Of a stretch of DNA of 12,994 bases, positions 7,043 to 12,994 are shown one piece after another. The first letter of the stretch is position 1; each line of letters begins with the position of its first letter. Source of the stretch: Fimenecus sp045579305 (lineage in GTDB: Bacteria > Bacillota > Clostridia > Oscillospirales > Acutalibacteraceae); contig JAZNLY010000090.1 of NCBI GenBank assembly GCA_045579305.1, positions 1 through 12,994 of the forward strand, written 5' to 3'. Both the position numbers and the translations under genes were made by a program. The notes beneath the pieces are model-generated. The model had not been told where the DNA came from and searched no databases. It was given only the letters and a program-made list of their open reading frames with translations.

Positions 7043-7129
7043 GCTGGTGTGGCGAAATCGGCAGACGCAAGGGACTTAAAATCCCTCGGTAGCAATACCG
7101 TACCGGTTCAAGTCCGGTCACCAGCACCA
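7043..7129 (+). tRNA. tRNA-Leu, anticodon UAA, with encoded CCA
   Basis: A complete class II tRNA. The acceptor arms are GCTGGTG (7043-7049) and CACCAGC (7119-7125), followed by discriminator A and genome-encoded CCA (7127-7129). The anticodon stem AGGGA/TCCCT (7070-7074, 7082-7086) holds loop CTTAAAA with anticodon TAA at 7077-7079, reading UUA (and UUG by wobble). The long variable arm CGGTA-gcaa-TACCG (7087-7100) marks a Leu/Ser/Tyr-type tRNA, and the T arm is ACCGG-TTCAAGT-CCGGT. The 3' end runs straight into the terminator stem. Confidence 0.97.
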
Positions 7130-7177
7130 AAAAGGTGGAATTACACTCAAAATGTGTGGTTCCGCCTTTTTCTTTTT
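7130..7177 (+). terminator. Terminator of the tRNA-Leu unit
   Basis: AAAAGG-t-GGAA (7130-7140), and beyond it ACAC, pair with GTGT and TTCC-g-CCTTTT (to 7170), giving a long stem with small internal loops, followed by TCTTTTT. It starts right after the CCA end. Confidence 0.85.
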
Positions 7178-7184
7178 GAAATTT

Positions 7185-7310
7185 ATGGACTTGAACCATT
7201 ATTACTTTTTTGGAATTATTACAAGAATGTCAGGACTAATGGAAACTTTTGAAGAAGATTTAAGACTTATAGCTTATTCAGAAAAAATGGTAGCATTTCT
7301 ACCAAATTAA
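7185..7310 (+). other. Uncertain 41-codon open frame in the intergenic region
   Basis: The 234 bases between the tRNA terminator and the antiporter gene hold no clear gene. One frame runs from ATG 7185 to TAA 7310 (internal ATG at 7227, giving 27 codons: MSGLMETFEEDLRLIAYSEK...). Its last 25 codons look protein-like (acidic, amphipathic), but neither ATG has a convincing ribosome binding site. It could be a very small protein, a relic of a gene once present behind the tRNA, or chance. Confidence 0.2.
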
Positions 7311-7345
7311 TTTATCGAAAAAACCAATTAATTGTCACTTTGATT

Positions 7346-7374
7346 ATTGCATATCTTAATTGCGAGTGCTAAAA
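7346..7374 (+). promoter_or_regulatory. Probable extended -10 promoter overlapping half of a CIRCE-like site
   Basis: TAAAAT (7369-7374) is preceded by TGC, an extended -10 motif, with a poor -35 candidate TTGCAT (7346-7351) at 17 bases. GAGTGCTAA (7363-7371), identical to one arm of the HrcA operator CIRCE, overlaps the -10; the partner arm TTAGCACTC is absent. The antiporter ATG is 37 bases downstream. Confidence 0.4.
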
Positions 7375-7411
7375 TATAGACGCTTTAATTCTTGATATAA
7401 GAGGCGAATTT

Positions 7412-8683
7412 ATGGAAACCTTACTTTGTCTTTCAATTGCACTTTTTGCAGGACTAATGTTATCCCGAGTTGCAAAGATATTTAAACTTCCTGCTGTAAC
7501 AGCATATCTGATAGCCGGTATCCTTGTAGGTCCTTATTTCCTTGGCTCATTCGGATTTAATGGTTTTGGATTTACAAGTATGGAAAATATCGGTGCCTAC
7601 GAAATTATTCCTGATGTGGCACTTGGATTTATCGCATTTTCAATCGGCAATGAATTCAGATTTTCCCAGCTTAAACAAATTGGTAAACAGGCTACTGTAA
7701 TTGGTATTTTTCAGGCGTTAGCCGCTTGCTTACTTGTTGATGGGGCATTGATTGCCGTTCATTTTATAGCACCTGATAAATTGCCATTACCTGCAGCAAT
7801 TGTGTTGGGTTCTGTTGCAACTGCAACTGCTCCTGCTGCAACTTTGATGGTTGTAAAACAATATAAGGCAAAAGGTCCTCTTACAAGTTTGCTTCTTCCT
7901 ATTGTTGCTCTTGATGACGCAGTAGGTCTTATAGTTTTTGCAGTTTCATTTGGTATTGCAAAAGCTCTTATTGAGGGAAGTGTGGATGTTATTTCAATCA
8001 TCATAGAGCCACTTTTGGAGGTTGTATTATCTCTTTTACTTGGTGCGGTTCTGGGATATTTATTCAATTTCTGTGAAAGATTCTTCCATTCAAGGTCAAA
8101 ACGACTTGCAATGTCTGTAACATTTGTTTTCCTTGCAGTTTCATTGTCAATGCTTAAATTCCAGATTGGTGGAGTTCATATTGCGTTCTCATCATTGTTG
8201 ACTTGTATGATGCTTGGAACAATATTCTGCAACATTTGTGATTTTTCTGAAGAACTTATGGACAGAGTTGACAGATGGACAGCACCATTGTTAATTTTAT
8301 TCTTTGTAATAAGTGGTGCAGAGCTTGAATTAGCAACCTTCAAGGATATTGGTATTGTGCTTATCGGTCTTATTTATATCCTATTCAGATGTCTTGGTAA
8401 GTATCTGGGTACATCATTCAGTGCAAAAGCAACAAAATGTGATAAGAACATTGTTAAATATCTTGGTATCACTCTTTTCCCACAGGCTGGTGTAGCTCTT
8501 GGTATGGCAATCAAAGCTCACGAATTGGGAGAGCAAGGTGCTATCGTTGCCAACATTACACTTTTCGCTGTTCTTATTTATGAGCTCATCGGTCCATTCC
8601 TTACTAAATTATCATTACTCAAAGCAGGGGAAATCAAGCCGGAAGGAAAAGTCAGCGCAAGAGGCGAAAACGTAAAAGCATAA
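7412..8683 (+). CDS. CPA2-type cation:proton antiporter (Na+ or K+/H+)
   Basis: A 423-residue integral membrane protein with about twelve or thirteen hydrophobic segments, behind a modest AAGAGG site (7399-7404). Family marks are the LPAVTAYLIAGILVGP motif (26-41) in the first helices, LGFIAFSIGNEF (71-82), the broken-helix region SVATATAPAATLMV (134-147), and the ion-binding VALDDAVGLIVFA with Asp168-Asp169. A DD pair at this site is typical of electrogenic NapA/NhaA-like exchangers, whereas electroneutral ones often have ND; electrogenic exchange is therefore inferred. It ends without the cytoplasmic RCK/TrkA-N domain found in KefB/KefC (about 600 residues), so it is a transport-only version. 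Likely role: sodium or potassium homeostasis and pH control. It is a single-gene unit with its own terminator. Confidence 0.9.
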   Translation: METLLCLSIALFAGLMLSRVAKIFKLPAVTAYLIAGILVGPYFLGSFGFNGFGFTSMENIGAYEIIPDVALGFIAFSIGNEFRFSQLKQIGKQATVIGIFQALAACLLVDGALIAVHFIAPDKLPLPAAIVLGSVATATAPAATLMVVKQYKAKGPLTSLLLPIVALDDAVGLIVFAVSFGIAKALIEGSVDVISIIIEPLLEVVLSLLLGAVLGYLFNFCERFFHSRSKRLAMSVTFVFLAVSLSMLKFQIGGVHIAFSSLLTCMMLGTIFCNICDFSEELMDRVDRWTAPLLILFFVISGAELELATFKDIGIVLIGLIYILFRCLGKYLGTSFSAKATKCDKNIVKYLGITLFPQAGVALGMAIKAHELGEQGAIVANITLFAVLIYELIGPFLTKLSLLKAGEIKPEGKVSARGENVKA

Positions 8684-8690
8684 GTATATA

Positions 8691-8725
8691 GATGGTTTTA
8701 ACATTTAGTTAAAGCCATCTTTTTT
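8691..8725 (+). terminator. Rho-independent terminator of the antiporter gene
   Basis: GATGGTTTTAA (8691-8701) pairs with TTAAAGCCATC (8709-8719, one T:G wobble) around a 7-base loop and is followed by six Ts, 7 bases after the stop codon. Confidence 0.92.
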
Positions 8726-8766
8726 ATTATGGAAAATCAAAGTTTATCGAACAGAATTGAATTCAG

Positions 8767-8855
8767 TGTCATTCTGAGGAACGAAGTGACGAAGAATCTC
8801 TGTTGGTTGATATGTTATCTTTGGAGGAGATTCTTCGCTTACGCTCAGAATGACA
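8767..8855. repeat. Intergenic inverted repeat (TGTCATTCTGAG class)
   Basis: Outer arms TGTCATTCTGAG (8767-8778) and CTCAGAATGACA (8844-8855) are perfect 12-bp inverted copies. Inner arms CGAAGAATCTC (8790-8800) and GAGATTCTTCG (8827-8837) are perfect 11-bp inverted copies. Unequal spacers of 11 and 6 bases separate the outer and inner arms, and a 26-base centre separates the inner arms. As RNA or single-stranded DNA it would fold into a long hairpin with one internal loop. The sequence matches the dispersed repeats that produce the familiar spurious 'HSERSEES...ILRFAQND' translations in many genomes. There is no transposase here, so it would be a non-autonomous element. The rest of 8726-8971 holds only the promoter and leader of the next gene. 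Confidence 0.85.
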
Positions 8856-8913
8856 AACCAAATTGGTTATCCCTACAAATTATAATTTGTATTTCTCTTT
8901 TTATTTATTTTCA

Positions 8914-8942
8914 TTGAAAAAGAATTTAATATATGGTAAAAT
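8914..8942 (+). promoter_or_regulatory. Promoter of the beta-galactosidase operon
   Basis: TTGAAA (8914-8919) and TAAAAT (8937-8942), each 5/6 to consensus, with 17-base spacing, 29 bases before the ATG at 8972. A short CTAT triplication (8943-8954) lies around the expected transcription start. No clear catabolite-repression or LacI-type operator palindrome is visible. Confidence 0.78.
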
Positions 8943-8954
8943 CTATCTATCTAT

Positions 8955-8968
8955 AAGACGGAGGTCTT
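8955..8968 (+). promoter_or_regulatory. Short hairpin around the ribosome binding site of the GH2 gene
   Basis: AAGAC (8955-8959) can pair with GTCTT (8964-8968), leaving GGAG of the GGAGGT ribosome binding site (8960-8965) in the loop. The stem is only 5 bp. The arrangement resembles that in front of the GH13 gene. Confidence 0.3.
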
Positions 8969-8971
8969 TTT

Positions 8972-11900
8972 ATGAAATATTTAATCAATACTGACAATTT
9001 CAGAAATTTCGACGTTGCAGAAATCAACAAGCTTTCTCCACGTGCATATTTTATTCCATATTCACAGAAGGAAAAACTCTGTCAGCAGGACGTGCTCACA
9101 GAACGTTATAACAGTGATATGGTAACTGTACTTAACAGCGAATGGGAATTTAAATATTACGAAAAGGATATGCTTATTCCAAAGGAATTTTATACAGACA
9201 GAATTCAGTTTGATAAGATAACTGTGCCTTCTACATGGCAGAGAACAGGTTATCGTGAGCCTTGCTATCTCAATACAAGATATGAGTTTAATGCAAAACT
9301 TTATCCCGGAATCCCTGAAGAAGTTCCAATGGGTATTTACAGAAAAGTAATTAATATCGACAACCCTGAAAAAGTATATATCCTCACATTTATGGGCGTT
9401 ATTTCATCACTTGACCTTTATGTCAATGGTGAGTTTGTTGGTTATAGCGAAGGTGCACATAATTCAGCCGAATTTGATATTTCAAAATACCTCCAAAAGG
9501 GTGAAAACGAAATTCTTGCCGTTGTAAGCAAATGGTCAACAGGTACATACCTTGAGTGTCAGGATATGTTCCGTGAAAACGGTATTTTTCGTGATGTTCT
9601 TTTGACAGAACTTGAAAAGACATATCTCTATGACTATACGGTTGATACAGAAAAGAAGGGTAATACTTATGACCTTAAAGTATCCTTTAAGGTAAAGGGA
9701 GAAAAAGAAGGCTCTGCAGTTACTGTTGAGCTTTTCGATGGTGAAAATCTCCTTGCAAGAGAAACTGCCGATGCAAAGGCAAAGTCATCAATCACATTCT
9801 CAAATCTCGATGTGGTCGAATGGAACGCAGAAGAGCCATATAATTATGACCTTTTCCTCACCTTAGAGGATTCAAATGGCAACAAAACCTGTGTAAAGAA
9901 TATCACCGGTTTCAAAACAGTTGAAATTAAAGGAAATGTGTTCTGTTTAAATGGTGTGCCTATCAAATTCAAGGGTGTTAATCACCACGATACAAATATG
10001 AAAAATGGTTATGTTCTTACAGGTAAAGAAATCAAGGCAGAACTTGAGTTAATGAAGAAACTCAATATCAATTCTATCCGTACTTCTCATTATCCACCTG
10101 ACCCAACACTCATAACCCTTGCTGATATTATGGGCTTCTATATTGTTGACGAAGCAGATATTGAAACCCATGGTGCATGGCATATTAAGGCTCCGGCAGG
10201 TGATAACTGTACAATCAGCCACGACCTTAAATGGGAAGGCAGATATGTTGACAGAGTAAGCAGAATGGTTTGCCGTGACAGAAATCATCCGAGTATCACA
10301 ATGTGGTCACTTGGTAATGAGGCTTGGGGATATAATTGTCAGGATTCTTGTTACGATTATATTAAGAACAGTGGCTCAAAAATCCCTGTTCACTATGAAA
10401 GCGTAATTCATACAAAACGCTTTGCTTATGATGTAATTTCTGAAATGTATCCGGGTCAGGAAAAAGTAGCTGAAATCGGTGCAAAAACTTTTAAAGATAA
10501 GAGATATTTCGAAAAACCATACTTTATGTGTGAATATGTTCACGCTATGGGCGTAGGTCCCGGTGCGGTAGAAGAATATTGGGAAAGCATCTATGCCCAC
10601 GACAGCCTTATGGGTGGTTGTGTTTGGGAATGGGCTGACCACGCAGTTTATCATAATGGTACAGATAAATACAAGTATCAATACACATATGGTGGCGACC
10701 ACGGTGAAGAAAAGCACGACAGTAATTTCTGTGTTGACGGTATGCTTTATCCTGACAAAACACCACATACAGGTGCTTATACAATCAAGGCGGTTTACAG
10801 ACCAATAAGAAGTAAACATATCAGCGGAAAATGCTTTGAATTCAAAAATACAAATGGATTTAAAAACAGTAAATACTTAAAGGTTATCTGGACTCAGCTT
10901 GTAAATGGTGCAGAGGTTAAGTCAGGTGAGTTATGCCTTGATATTGAGCCAATGCAGACAAAGACTTATGAAATTCCTTATGATTGGTATGACCCTGAAA
11001 AGGATTGCCATATCAATATCGCATATTATGACGGTGAAACTCGTTTAGCACTTGAACAGGCTGTACTCTCTGATAGAGCAAGATTTACAAAGAATTTATC
11101 CATCGCAGGAAAATATAACTATACAGAAAACGATGGCTTGGTTGTAGTTGAATTTGACGATGGTCAGGTAGTTTTTGATAAGAAAACAGGTGAAATGACA
11201 AGCTATGTGAAGAATGGCTGTGAGTTCATCAATTCAAATGCTGCTGACGGTAAAAAAGGTTTTGTACCTAATCTTGTCCGTGCTTCACTTGATAATGATT
11301 CTTACGGACAGAAAGAGCCTTGGGCAAGAATCAATCTTCACGATGCAGATACAGTAGTAACTGATTTCAGAACGGTTGACAAGTCAATTTATATGCTTGT
11401 CGGTGTTGCATATACAATCAAGAAGGGTGTCCGACATTTCTTCCGTGCAAATGTAACATACAAGATTTTCGGTAACGGACTTGTTGAAGTTGATTGTAAG
11501 CTTGATAAAGCACTTTTCGGTTGCAGTCAGTTACAGCGTTTCGGTCTTATGACAGAGCTTTTACCGGAATTCAAAAATATCGAATTCTACGGCAGAGGCT
11601 CTGACGAAAAAATGGAAAATATCTGTGATATGAAGGACCACGCATATATCGGCATCTGGAAAACAACAGTTGAAGCTATGCACGAGCCTTATGTGATGCC
11701 ACAGGATAACGGAAACTGTGGTGCGGTAAAATACCTTAAGCTTTCAAATAATAAGGGCAATACTTTTACAGTTTATGGTGCACCAAAATTCAGCTTCTCG
11801 GCTCACAACTATACACAGAAGTCACTTTACAATGCAAAGCATCAGGAAGAGTTAGAATTTGTTGATTCAACAGTCCTTTGTATTGATGGATTTATGCGTG

Positions 11901-11998
11901 GTACCGGTACAAACACCTGTGGTCCTGATACAATGGAAAAATATCAGGTTAAAACAGATAAAACACTTGCATTTAAATTTGCATTCAAGGGTGAATAA
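8972..11998 (+). CDS. GH2 beta-galactosidase, LacZ type
   Basis: A 1008-residue enzyme, close to E. coli LacZ length (1024), behind GGAGGT and with no signal peptide, so cytoplasmic. In order: N-terminal jelly-roll domain (about 55-215), Ig-like domain (about 217-325), TIM barrel (about 327-625), linker, and a C-terminal Bgal_small_N beta-sandwich (about 730-1005, with YGRGSDEKMENICDMKDHA and the late CGPDTMEKY). Catalytic residues are the acid/base E450 in SLGNEAWG and nucleophile E521 in FMCEYVHAMG; E398 and H400 in DEADIETHGAW match the Mg2+ ligands E416 and H418 of LacZ. NHHDTN (H338, H339) and RTSHYPPDP are also conserved. It hydrolyses terminal beta-galactosides; lactose itself may not be the natural substrate. 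It leads an operon with an acetyltransferase (2 bases on) and a GH95 gene, pointing to fucosylated galactosides. No frameshift seen. Confidence 0.95.
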   Translation: MKYLINTDNFRNFDVAEINKLSPRAYFIPYSQKEKLCQQDVLTERYNSDMVTVLNSEWEFKYYEKDMLIPKEFYTDRIQFDKITVPSTWQRTGYREPCYLNTRYEFNAKLYPGIPEEVPMGIYRKVINIDNPEKVYILTFMGVISSLDLYVNGEFVGYSEGAHNSAEFDISKYLQKGENEILAVVSKWSTGTYLECQDMFRENGIFRDVLLTELEKTYLYDYTVDTEKKGNTYDLKVSFKVKGEKEGSAVTVELFDGENLLARETADAKAKSSITFSNLDVVEWNAEEPYNYDLFLTLEDSNGNKTCVKNITGFKTVEIKGNVFCLNGVPIKFKGVNHHDTNMKNGYVLTGKEIKAELELMKKLNINSIRTSHYPPDPTLITLADIMGFYIVDEADIETHGAWHIKAPAGDNCTISHDLKWEGRYVDRVSRMVCRDRNHPSITMWSLGNEAWGYNCQDSCYDYIKNSGSKIPVHYESVIHTKRFAYDVISEMYPGQEKVAEIGAKTFKDKRYFEKPYFMCEYVHAMGVGPGAVEEYWESIYAHDSLMGGCVWEWADHAVYHNGTDKYKYQYTYGGDHGEEKHDSNFCVDGMLYPDKTPHTGAYTIKAVYRPIRSKHISGKCFEFKNTNGFKNSKYLKVIWTQLVNGAEVKSGELCLDIEPMQTKTYEIPYDWYDPEKDCHINIAYYDGETRLALEQAVLSDRARFTKNLSIAGKYNYTENDGLVVVEFDDGQVVFDKKTGEMTSYVKNGCEFINSNAADGKKGFVPNLVRASLDNDSYGQKEPWARINLHDADTVVTDFRTVDKSIYMLVGVAYTIKKGVRHFFRANVTYKIFGNGLVEVDCKLDKALFGCSQLQRFGLMTELLPEFKNIEFYGRGSDEKMENICDMKDHAYIGIWKTTVEAMHEPYVMPQDNGNCGAVKYLKLSNNKGNTFTVYGAPKFSFSAHNYTQKSLYNAKHQEELEFVDSTVLCIDGFMRGTGTNTCGPDTMEKYQVKTDKTLAFKFAFKGE

Positions 11999-12000
11999 TT

Positions 12001-12432
12001 ATGTTGGAATATAAATGGTTTCCTGCTGGAATTATTGACGACTCCTTCAGGAATTTAAGAATTGAAATATTTGTAAAAGAGCAGGGTGTACCTGAAGAAA
12101 ACGAGTTTGATGAATATGATATGCAGGTACCACATCTTGTAATTTTTTCAGATAATGAGCCTGTTGCAACGGGCAGGGTAATCCCTTATGGTGAAGACAC
12201 TGTAAAAATCGGTAGAATTGCTGTGAAAAAGGATAAAAGAGGATTAGGACTTGGCGAAAAAATCATTCTCGAGCTTTTACGCAAAGCAAAAGAAGATGGT
12301 GCAAAAACTGTAAGAGTCGGTGCACAGACTCACGCGGTAGGATTTTATGAGAAATGTGGTTTTTCACTTCTGGGAACACCTGAATATATGGAAGAAAACA
12401 TTCCTCATTACGACATGATTTTAAACTTTTAG
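12001..12432 (+). CDS. GNAT-family N-acetyltransferase (YjcF/ElaA-like)
   Basis: A 143-residue single-domain protein, beginning 2 bases after the GH2 stop codon, with its ribosome binding site (AAGGGTGA) inside the end of the GH2 gene; translation is probably coupled. It shows the YjcF/ElaA-type pattern: RIEIFVKEQGVP (20-31), a conserved EFDEYD acidic stretch, PHLVIF, then IGRIAVKKDKRGLGLG, where R80-G-L-G-L-G85 is the acetyl-CoA pyrophosphate-binding loop, and GAQTHAVGFYEKCGF (107-121) near the acetyl-CoA end. GNAT enzymes move acetyl from acetyl-CoA to an amine; the acceptor is unknown for this subgroup. Placement between two glycosidases is unusual, so it might act on an amino sugar or on a protein of the operon, or simply travel with it. 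Family is secure, substrate is not. Confidence 0.92.
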   Translation: MLEYKWFPAGIIDDSFRNLRIEIFVKEQGVPEENEFDEYDMQVPHLVIFSDNEPVATGRVIPYGEDTVKIGRIAVKKDKRGLGLGEKIILELLRKAKEDGAKTVRVGAQTHAVGFYEKCGFSLLGTPEYMEENIPHYDMILNF

Positions 12433-12441
12433 GGAGCATAT

Positions 12442-12994
12442 ATGAAATTATTTTATAATAAACCTCCATCAAAAATGAAACTCAAAAAAGCATATTTCAA
12501 GGGCTTTGAAAATATCTGGGAACAGACCTCATTGCCACTTGGTAATGGTAGCCTTGGTATGGGTATAATCGGTAATGTAAAATCCGATAAAATTGTCCTT
12601 AACCATAAGACCTTGTGGGCAGGTGGTCCATCACCAAAGCGACCTGATTACTGTGGCGGTAATATAACCACTCCGGACAAAAACGGAAAACTTCCTGTTG
12701 ATTATTACAAGGAAATTTATACTGCATTTAAAAATGGTGAGGATAAAAAGGCTCATGAACTTTGTGAAAAGTTAGTGGGAATTTCAGACGGTTACGGTGG
12801 GTATCGTTGCTGGGGTACATTTGATTTTGATTTCGACGGAATCCACAGAAAAAAGAGTTATCATCGTGAACTTGATATGGGAAACGGTGTCTGCACAGTT
12901 TCTTATGATGCTAAAAAGGGCTTTACAAAAACTATTCACGATGAGAGAGTTGCATTCGTTTCATACCCACACAACTGTGGTGTAATCCGTGTTA
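12442..12994 (+). CDS. GH95 glycosidase, alpha-L-fucosidase family (3' end outside window)
   Basis: The gene starts at ATG 12442, 9 bases after the acetyltransferase stop, with ribosome binding site AGGGAG overlapping that stop codon; 184 codons are visible and the frame stays open to the window end. The visible part is the N-terminal beta domain of GH95 (Glyco_hyd_65N_2 type): W-E-Q-T-S-LPLGNGSLGMGIIG (26-44), IVLNHKTLWAGGPSPKRPDY (51-70), CWGTFDFDF, and YHRELDMGNGVCTVSYD (140-156). GH95 enzymes mostly remove alpha-1,2-linked L-fucose from galactose by inversion, some act on alpha-L-galactose; the catalytic residues lie in the barrel domain beyond the window, so activity cannot be confirmed. 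No signal peptide is visible, which suggests a cytoplasmic enzyme. Removing fucose would expose galactose for the GH2 enzyme encoded just upstream. Confidence 0.9.
   Translation, partial: MKLFYNKPPSKMKLKKAYFKGFENIWEQTSLPLGNGSLGMGIIGNVKSDKIVLNHKTLWAGGPSPKRPDYCGGNITTPDKNGKLPVDYYKEIYTAFKNGEDKKAHELCEKLVGISDGYGGYRCWGTFDFDFDGIHRKKSYHRELDMGNGVCTVSYDAKKGFTKTIHDERVAFVSYPHNCGVIRV

Noticed and set aside
7049..7252. 67-codon frame starting MAKSADARDLKSLGSN
   Set aside because: It reads through the tRNA-Leu gene and its terminator. This is a well-known spurious ORF over class II tRNAs.
7324..7333. CAATTAATTG perfect palindrome as an operator
   Set aside because: A 10-base AT-rich palindrome is expected by chance here, and it sits upstream of the weak promoter without further symmetry.
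8767..8855. CRISPR array
   Set aside because: There are only two inverted, not direct, copies and no regular spacers or cas genes.
8729..8917. 62-codon open frame with ...SVILRNEVTKNL...RRFFAYAQND...
   Set aside because: It is the translation of the inverted repeat at 8767-8855, the same artefact as the 'HSERSEES/LRFAQND' pseudo-proteins. It has no ribosome binding site.
10376..10819. 147-codon minus-strand frame inside the GH2 gene
   Set aside because: Antisense shadow over the catalytic barrel of GH2. No ribosome binding site or domain.

Overview
The window looks like a chromosomal segment of an anaerobic gut- or rumen-type Clostridia (Oscillospiraceae/Ruminococcus-like) genome. The grounds are AT-rich sequence with strong GGAGG-type ribosome binding sites, near-consensus TTGACA/TATAAT promoters, U-tract terminators, a BspA-type leucine-rich repeat protein, and several glycoside hydrolases of the kind such fermenters carry. 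The genus is an inference. I see no transposase, phage gene, CRISPR array, rRNA or plasmid function.

Layout. (1) Bases 2-2980: the 3' part of a GPH/MFS sugar:cation symporter gene, followed 15 bases later by a membrane-anchored leucine-rich repeat protein, probably one operon, closed by a terminator. (2) Bases 3027-4146, minus strand: a secreted protein with propeller-like repeats, convergent with the operon before it. (3) Bases 4178-4240: two back-to-back promoters, one for the secreted protein and one for a GH13 alpha-glucosidase (4275-6161) that has an extra 82-residue N-terminal segment and an isomaltase-type Val after the nucleophile. (4) Bases 6227-6967: a promoter that runs straight into a terminator-like hairpin, then a 194-residue unassigned membrane protein. 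(5) Bases 6992-7177: a self-contained tRNA-Leu(UAA) unit with consensus promoter and terminator. (6) Bases 7346-8725: a CPA2-type cation:proton antiporter with its own terminator. (7) Bases 8767-8855: an intergenic inverted repeat of the widespread TGTCATTCTGAG...CTCAGAATGACA class. (8) Bases 8914-12994: an operon of a LacZ-type GH2 beta-galactosidase, a GNAT acetyltransferase and the 5' end of a GH95 (alpha-L-fucosidase family) gene running off the window.

Taken together this is a carbohydrate-use neighbourhood. A symporter could import an oligosaccharide. The GH13 enzyme would release glucose from alpha-1,6-linked oligosaccharides, and the GH2 and GH95 enzymes could together remove fucose and galactose from fucosylated galactosides (host glycans, milk oligosaccharides or xyloglucan side chains). 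None of the three glycosidases shows a signal peptide, so they are probably cytoplasmic and act on imported oligosaccharides. The antiporter, the tRNA and the 194-residue protein look like unrelated single-gene units. The features that most deserve a second look are the symporter/LRR pair, the GH13 N-terminal segment, the promoter-terminator leader before 6343, and the acetyltransferase placed between two glycosidases.
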